8,879 nt of DNA, taken from JBFLVQ01 sp040758525. Its GTDB lineage: Bacteria; Acidobacteriota; Blastocatellia; Chloracidobacteriales; JADJPF01. Numbering within the stretch: position 1 is the stretch's first letter; each line of letters starts with the position of its first letter. The notes beneath the pieces are model-generated. The model searched no databases and was not told the DNA's origin. It worked only from the letters and a program-made list of their open reading frames with translations. Of the stretch, positions 5,857-8,879 are shown piece after piece. The stretch spans positions 1-8,879 of the forward strand of contig JBFLVQ010000398.1 of the NCBI GenBank assembly GCA_040758525.1. Direction: 5' to 3'. A program made the translations under genes and the position numbers.

Positions 5857-6105
5857 CTAATAGCTGCGATGATGCTGAACACTGGCCAATCCACTACGAA
5901 TTGCATACTTGACCAGTCCTGGTAAATCAGGCATTTGCAATTTCATCATAATACGTGCTCGATGTGCTTCTACTGTGCGTCGTGATACCTGTAGAATATT
6001 TCCTGCTTCTTCATTAGTATAACCATCTGCCAACAACTTCAATACTTGGCTTTCACGCTCTGTTAATTTGCTTTCCACAATACCATTACGTGAACTCTTT
6101 TGCAT
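5857..6105 (-). CDS. Stand-alone LuxR/NarL-type HTH transcriptional regulator
   Basis: The 82-residue protein is essentially one GerE/LuxR C-terminal domain. LTERESQVLKLLADGYTNEE (14-33) is the scaffold helix pair. SRRTVEAHRARIMMKL (41-56) is the DNA-recognition helix with the conserved T-V-x-x-H-R. The last part, LPGLVKYAIRSGLAS, is the dimerisation helix. In response regulators this domain follows a receiver of about 120 residues, but here no receiver or ligand domain precedes it. The start is firm: AGGAGGA (6113-6119) lies seven bases before ATG 6105, and the protein has only 13 residues before the domain. It should bind DNA as a dimer. It is transcribed towards the orphan operon and is fed from the 413-bp non-coding stretch on its right. 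Without a receiver it may act constitutively, in the manner of GerE. Confidence 0.88.
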   Translation of the reverse strand: MQKSSRNGIVESKLTERESQVLKLLADGYTNEEAGNILQVSRRTVEAHRARIMMKLQMPDLPGLVKYAIRSGLASVQHHRSY

Positions 6106-6142
6106 GGCTCTATCCTCCTCAACTTACCTACAGACCAACACT

Positions 6143-6158
6143 ATTACTCTATAGTAAT
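6143..6158. promoter_or_regulatory. Palindrome close upstream of the LuxR-type gene, candidate operator
   Basis: ATTACT (6143-6148) and AGTAAT (6153-6158) are perfect inverted arms around CTAT. The site is 38 bases upstream of the start codon of the LuxR-type gene, a usual position for autoregulation. TAGTAAT also recurs at 6186 and 6393. NarL/LuxR-type dimers bind inverted hexamer-like sites, but no known consensus is matched. Confidence 0.35.
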
Positions 6159-6354
6159 CTTACTGACTCTATGGTCTCTTTCTTTTAGTAATACTGCTCT
6201 CTATATATCTAATAACGGATTTGGATTGATTTTGTATTCTGATAAGTAAATATTTTGGAGGAAAAGTACCGGATTTATTGCTACCATTGACCGGACAGGC
6301 ATGCTCATACCTACTTTACGAACTGAGCAATTCTATCATCAATTCATATAGCTT

Positions 6355-6369
6355 GGAGAATAATTCTCC
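6355..6369. repeat. 15-bp palindrome GGAGAAT-A-ATTCTCC
   Basis: Seven-base perfect arms flank a single central base at 6362, about 250 bases upstream of the LuxR-type gene. There is no loop, so it is a DNA site rather than an RNA hairpin if it is functional. No matching regulator can be named. Confidence 0.35.
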
Positions 6370-6425
6370 CTCTCAATTAATGAGCTTTGTCCTAGTAATA
6401 TTGCTCTTGATACTCAATAATTGTC

Positions 6426-6439
6426 TTGACTAAGGTCAA
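6426..6439. repeat. 14-bp inverted repeat TTGAC-TAAG-GTCAA
   Basis: Five-base perfect arms surround four bases, in the right half of the non-coding stretch. The short arms make chance occurrence likely. It is listed because it shares the stretch with two other palindromes. Confidence 0.22.
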
Positions 6440-6518
6440 TTCTAAACATCCCTTTGTCTTGTTCAAACTTCAAATCTTATGTCTACAGCAGACCACGACA
6501 AACCAATCCAGCACTGAG

Positions 6519-6974
6519 TCATTTTTGTTTCTTGCCAGCTTTGAGCAACTCTACCATCTCCTTTATACGGGCAGCGCGTGTTTCAACTCGTTTAGCACTT
6601 TCAATCCATTTGATATAGCCGTTTCGATAGAATGTAGCCAATCCTTCGAAAAATGTCTTTGCTTGTGGCTCAGCTTCAAGTGCCTCGGCAATGTCAGGTG
6701 CTAGTCGTTCAATCTGAGGCCCTTCTGGCGATAGAACTACATCTACTTTTGCACCATCGTCAAGACTATTATCACGACGCCAAGCTGCCCCTAGAGAAAG
6801 AAAGTATTGTGTCCCATTGGAGTCGAGACAGCCGCGTATAGTACAACCATTAATCGAGCCAGTGATATAGTGGCGCTCTTTGACTCCCCAGACATCATTG
6901 GGATTGAACGGGATTATGATAATCGTTCTGTTACCGGATTTGGCGATATCGGCCTTAAAACGCTGTATAGTCAA
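6519..6974 (-). CDS. DUF1905 + YdeI/OmpD-associated (OmdA) family protein
   Basis: The 151-residue protein has two recognisable domains. Residues about 3-82 are a DUF1905 barrel with the signatures IIIIPFNPNDVWG (18-30) and GSINGCTIRGCL (39-50). Residues about 92-149 are the OmdA/YdeI helical domain, with YIKWIESAKRVETRAARIKE (120-139), very close to the consensus Y..WI..AK..ETR..RI....E.L..G. Many bacteria carry this two-domain form. It is annotated as YdeI/OmpD-associated or 'bacteriocin-protection' family, but the molecular role is not established. The start is TTG 6974. No ATG or GTG exists between the upstream in-frame stop (7032-7034) and the start of the domain, and GAGG lies eight bases before the TTG. 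It is cytoplasmic with no signal peptide. Confidence 0.88.
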   Translation of the reverse strand: MTIQRFKADIAKSGNRTIIIIPFNPNDVWGVKERHYITGSINGCTIRGCLDSNGTQYFLSLGAAWRRDNSLDDGAKVDVVLSPEGPQIERLAPDIAEALEAEPQAKTFFEGLATFYRNGYIKWIESAKRVETRAARIKEMVELLKAGKKQK

Positions 6975-6982
6975 GATGCTTA

Positions 6983-6986
6983 CCTC
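6983..6986 (-). promoter_or_regulatory. Ribosome site supporting the TTG start at 6974
   Basis: GAGG on the minus strand, eight bases before TTG 6974. With no other usable start codon up to the in-frame stop at 7032-7034, it decides a non-ATG start. Confidence 0.65.
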
Positions 6987-7146
6987 ACAGTTGACTTTAT
7001 CTAAAAATACTAATTCGAGTAATCTCGTTGTCTAACGGGGTGTCACGATGGTCTCAAACATTTATTATACCTTTGCCCTAACCTGTGCTTCCGGTCCTAC
7101 ATTATCTCTTCACCGTCCTCATGCATCAGCACGAACTCATAGAAGG

Positions 7147-7530
7147 CTAGAGTTGGTTATAATCGACACCAGCAAATTGCAATGGCCTCTGCACTACTTT
7201 GCTGCCTTCTATTGTCAGCATACCATTATCACCGATCTCTTCACCCTGGTATTTGACCGCCCCCGAAAGATTAACTCCATGTGGTGTTAAGATCTTATCA
7301 ATAATGTACTGAAGCCACTCTTTATATGCATAGAACTTCTCTACGCCACTCCACTCCAACCCCATACAATCTTTAGTAAGCACCCACTGGCAATAATAGC
7401 TTGGATATTTATGGGCATCTGGCAAGTCTCGCGTGTCCTTGCCTTCGAGTGCTCGTAACTTGGCAATAACCTCTGCTGGCGGTAATACATCAAACTTGAA
7501 TTGTCCTTGAAACTTTGTAGTGTATCCCAC
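7147..7530 (-). CDS. Conserved hypothetical protein of the GYTT-start type
   Basis: The 127-residue protein begins MGYTTKFQGQF and has the central motif YYCQWVLT (45-52), then L-E-W-S-G-x-E-K-F-Y (58-67). It continues with EWLQYIIDKIL and GVNLSGAVKYQGEEIGDNG. I recall this layout (GYTT.F.G, CQWV, LEWDG.EKFY, lnG.v.wqGe...D.G) from small orphan proteins scattered across bacteria and some phages. None has a function I can name. It is predicted as a mixed alpha/beta soluble protein without signal peptide or metal motif. The start is GTG 7530, since GYTT is the usual second residue onward and AAAGGA sits six bases upstream. It stands alone, with gaps of 122 and 172 bases to its neighbours on the same strand. 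Confidence 0.72.
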   Translation of the reverse strand: MGYTTKFQGQFKFDVLPPAEVIAKLRALEGKDTRDLPDAHKYPSYYCQWVLTKDCMGLEWSGVEKFYAYKEWLQYIIDKILTPHGVNLSGAVKYQGEEIGDNGMLTIEGSKVVQRPLQFAGVDYNQL

Positions 7531-7536
7531 GCTTGT

Positions 7537-7542
7537 TCCTTT
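7537..7542 (-). promoter_or_regulatory. Ribosome site supporting the GTG start at 7530
   Basis: AAAGGA on the minus strand lies six bases before GTG 7530. It agrees with the family N-terminus GYTT immediately after the start codon. Confidence 0.68.
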
Positions 7543-7581
7543 CCATCATTGAAACTTCGCGGTTTAGAGTAATGCTTGAAT

Positions 7582-7615
7582 TTATTGCTGCTTGTTATCA
7601 ATATACCAGCAATAA
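7582..7615. repeat. 9-bp perfect inverted repeat with 16-nt spacer
   Basis: TTATTGCTG (7582-7590) and CAGCAATAA (7607-7615) are exact reverse complements. The repeat lies 37 bases downstream of the stop of the DUF1877 gene and about 50 bases upstream of the GYTT-type gene, both on the minus strand. The 16-base loop and the lack of a T-run make it a weak terminator candidate. An operator for the next gene is the alternative. About one such repeat is expected by chance in a window this size. Confidence 0.42.
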
Positions 7616-7652
7616 CCACACGTTACCCTATCAGTACCCGTTGTTGTAGCTA

Positions 7653-8222
7653 TTAGTCAGAGGATACCAACACTATATAATTTTCTCTTGCAGCCTTGAT
7701 GAATAACTCTTTCACATCATCAAAATAATCTAAAATATAACCCCAATATTCCTCATTCCATTTATCAGGAGATTGATTAGCATATAAATTAGTTGCTTGA
7801 GAAAATTTATCTTTGTGTAGCTCTTTTAGAGCAATAGCTTCAATATTAGCAAGCATATCAGCAATCTGTTGAGTTTCCTCTGATGTAAAATATCTATAGT
7901 ATCCATAAGTGGCTTCATATGGTGTATCATGGCCCCCCATTATCACACTATCTAACAGCGGTAGGATTTTAGCAGTTTGATGAAATTCTATCTTACCTGT
8001 TAGTAGAAAATGTAATGCCTGCCATTCTTTTTGTATATCTACATATTTGCCCTGCTTGGCTAATTCTTCTTCTGGAAAACAAGAATCATCGTATTCTTCA
8101 CTTTCTTCAAAATCTTCATTGAAGAAATTTCCATAAAGAAATTTTTCTGCCCAATCTGGGTTAGCAAGGAATTTTTGAAACTCATCTTTCGATAAAAGTC
8201 TATAGCTCTGGCAGATACTCAT
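7653..8222 (-). CDS. DUF1877 family protein (YfbM-like)
   Basis: The 189-residue protein fits the DUF1877/YfbM family from end to end. The N-terminus MSICQSYRLLSKDEFQKFL matches the M.M...YR.L...EL..LL pattern. DIQKEWQALHFLLTG (62-76) matches the D.DKAWH.LH.LLTG signature. A Gly-rich turn MGGHDT and YGYYRYFTSEE (106-116) match G.arYlT.eEV. The C-terminus LDYFDDVKELFIKAARENYIVL matches the final helix and strand. The family is cytoplasmic and of unknown function. Compared with the usual length of about 160-170 residues, it has an extra acidic loop (NEDFEESEEYDDS, 35-47). The start ATG 8222 has GGA nine bases upstream. Its DNA is visibly more AT-rich than the flanks (16 of 60 bases are G or C in 7681-7740), which may reflect transfer from another source. 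Confidence 0.85.
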   Translation of the reverse strand: MSICQSYRLLSKDEFQKFLANPDWAEKFLYGNFFNEDFEESEEYDDSCFPEEELAKQGKYVDIQKEWQALHFLLTGKIEFHQTAKILPLLDSVIMGGHDTPYEATYGYYRYFTSEETQQIADMLANIEAIALKELHKDKFSQATNLYANQSPDKWNEEYWGYILDYFDDVKELFIKAARENYIVLVSSD

Positions 8223-8292
8223 ATTAGCCCATCCTAATCAAGCTCAATATTAACGCGGGATTTCTGTAATTGTATGAAAACAAAGTGAGTAT

Positions 8293-8313
8293 TTGTACAT
8301 TCGTCCCGTACAA
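8293..8313. promoter_or_regulatory. Inverted repeat upstream of the DUF1877 gene, candidate operator
   Basis: TTGTAC (8293-8298) and GTACAA (8308-8313) are perfect arms around nine bases, about 70 bases upstream of ATG 8222. The half-site size and one-turn spacing suit a dimeric repressor. I found no convincing -35/-10 pair for this gene, so its link with a promoter is not shown. Confidence 0.33.
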
Positions 8314-8394
8314 TATCTACAAGCCCACAAATGATCATTGTCTACATACCACCATCACCTTACTACTACCTAACAATTGGCTAACACCTTTACT

Positions 8395-8879
8395 TCACTT
8401 CACCCAATGCTGAGCAATCTTAGGATCTACTACAATAGGGACATTAGGAATCAGTTCATTACCAGCAGCTATCATCAAGCTATCCACTTGCCATGCTATC
8501 TGCTCAGCCTCATCCTCATCTACCTCAACTATCAGCTCATCATGTATGCTGTTAATCAATCTAGCTGATGTCCCTGCTAGACGTTCACTGAGCAATACCA
8601 TTGCTCTCTTGGTTATCTCAGACGAAGTTCCCTGTATAGGAGTATTCCTACCATACCTGTTAATAGCTGCTACTTCTGTCTGATCATCAGCATCAAAGCT
8701 ATATGCTACCAATCTACCTAACTTAGTACGACTACTCCTTGTCTTGACAGCATGATCACCTGCCTGATGTAGCCATCTTGCTACTTCTCGATAGGTAGCA
8801 AAATACTTATCTATCAACTCCTCTGATTCACTTAACGTACGGCCTGTAATGCGTCCTAATCCCTTAGCACCCATTCCAT
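8395..8879 (-). CDS. Family A DNA polymerase, C-terminal part (runs off right edge)
   Basis: The frame enters from the right edge and ends at TGA 8395-8397, leaving about 160 residues. The first visible residues, GMGAKGLGR, correspond to the YGM.a.GL segment just after the O-helix (motif B) of Pol I. RYGRNTPIQGTSSEITKRAM is the classic R..N.PiQGt.Adi.K.Am segment. INSIHDELIVEV is motif C, with H-D-E; this Asp is a catalytic metal ligand (Asp882 in E. coli Pol I). The tail DPKIAQHWVK fits the usual end of the family. The gene therefore does not start at the ATG inside the window; its fingers, palm start and any exonuclease domains lie to the right. GTSSE in place of the usual GTAAD is a mild variation. 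It may be the cellular polA, a paralogue fused to a 3'-5' exonuclease, or a phage or plasmid enzyme. The visible part cannot decide. Confidence 0.92.
   Translation of the reverse strand, partial: GMGAKGLGRITGRTLSESEELIDKYFATYREVARWLHQAGDHAVKTRSSRTKLGRLVAYSFDADDQTEVAAINRYGRNTPIQGTSSEITKRAMVLLSERLAGTSARLINSIHDELIVEVDEDEAEQIAWQVDSLMIAAGNELIPNVPIVVDPKIAQHWVK

Larger units (their letters stand above)
6106..6518. other. 413-bp non-coding stretch upstream of the LuxR-type gene
   Basis: No credible gene is found in either direction. It holds three palindromes (listed separately). A 15-base near-perfect direct repeat, TAGTAATAYTGCTCT, occurs at 6186-6200 and 6393-6407 with one mismatch. ACCGGA occurs twice at 6268-6273 and 6290-6295. 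GGAGG at 6257-6261 on the + strand is followed by no good start codon. The left end must carry the promoter of the LuxR-type gene, but I could not find a matched -35/-10 pair. The right end is the 3' region of the DUF1905 protein gene. Confidence 0.5.

Noticed and set aside
6203..6310. Minus-strand 35-codon frame from ATG 6310 upstream of the LuxR-type gene.
   Set aside because: Only a poorly placed AGG precedes it, it has no sequence features, and it lies in a stretch that otherwise looks regulatory.
6278..6433. + strand frame from TTG 6278 with a hydrophobic end, downstream of GGAGG 6257-6261.
   Set aside because: The spacer from GGAGG is 16 bases, there is no ATG or GTG before the palindromes, and the composition is like random AT-rich DNA.
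7048..7290. + strand frame of 80 codons opposite the GYTT-type gene.
   Set aside because: It is a shadow of the minus-strand gene, whose motifs are recognisable; its own sequence is featureless.
7341..7619. Minus-strand frame of 92 codons overlapping the start of the GYTT-type gene.
   Set aside because: It covers the inverted repeat and the ribosome site of the recognised gene in another frame and has no family features.
1..8879. CRISPR array, tRNA, rRNA, insertion sequence ends or phage structural genes.
   Set aside because: None was seen: no regularly spaced repeats, no cloverleaf-like segment, no transposase or integrase motif, and no capsid or tail motif in any translated frame.

Overview
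This window reads as a moderately AT-rich bacterial chromosome segment. The best taxonomic hint is the 808-residue MacB/FtsX-type permease without an ATPase (the ADOP architecture). That architecture is typical of Acidobacteriota and occurs in some neighbouring phyla. The base composition is low for most Acidobacteriota, so I offer this as an inference only. No rRNA, tRNA, CRISPR array, integrase, transposase or phage structural gene is visible.

Left part (1-3994, all + strand): the C-terminal end of an ABC-2 type permease of the DUF3526 kind, a secreted M14-family aspartoacylase/succinylglutamate-desuccinylase-like zinc enzyme (317-1399), and the ADOP permease (1568-3994). These look like ordinary, well-conserved envelope and transport genes.

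Middle part (about 4000-5690, + strand): small genes with no recognisable family. A coiled-coil/Lys-rich ORF without a convincing start (4015-4332) is followed by a 46-nt hairpin. A plausible promoter (4464-4490) then precedes a closely spaced run of small genes at 4545-4889, 4928-5242, 5272-5427 and 5442-5684. The third encodes a 51-residue zinc-ribbon-like protein with a very good ribosome binding site. This looks like an accessory operon, but nothing in it reveals a biochemical role.

Right part (5857-8879, all - strand, convergent with the middle operon): a stand-alone LuxR/NarL-type DNA-binding domain, a DUF1905 + YdeI/OmpD-associated (OmdA) protein with a TTG start, a small GYTT-type conserved hypothetical protein with a GTG start, a YfbM-like DUF1877 protein in a visibly AT-rich patch, and the C-terminal palm/fingers part of a family A DNA polymerase that runs off the right edge. 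The gaps of 120-410 bases between these genes suggest separate transcription units rather than one operon.

The genes do not assemble into a recognisable pathway. The most useful second looks are the four-gene orphan operon, the two mini-ORFs that end in an ATGA overlap with the next start, the receiver-less LuxR regulator facing a 413-bp non-coding stretch with several palindromes, and the polymerase embedded among orphan genes. I do not see strong evidence for a new defence, mobile or RNA-based system.
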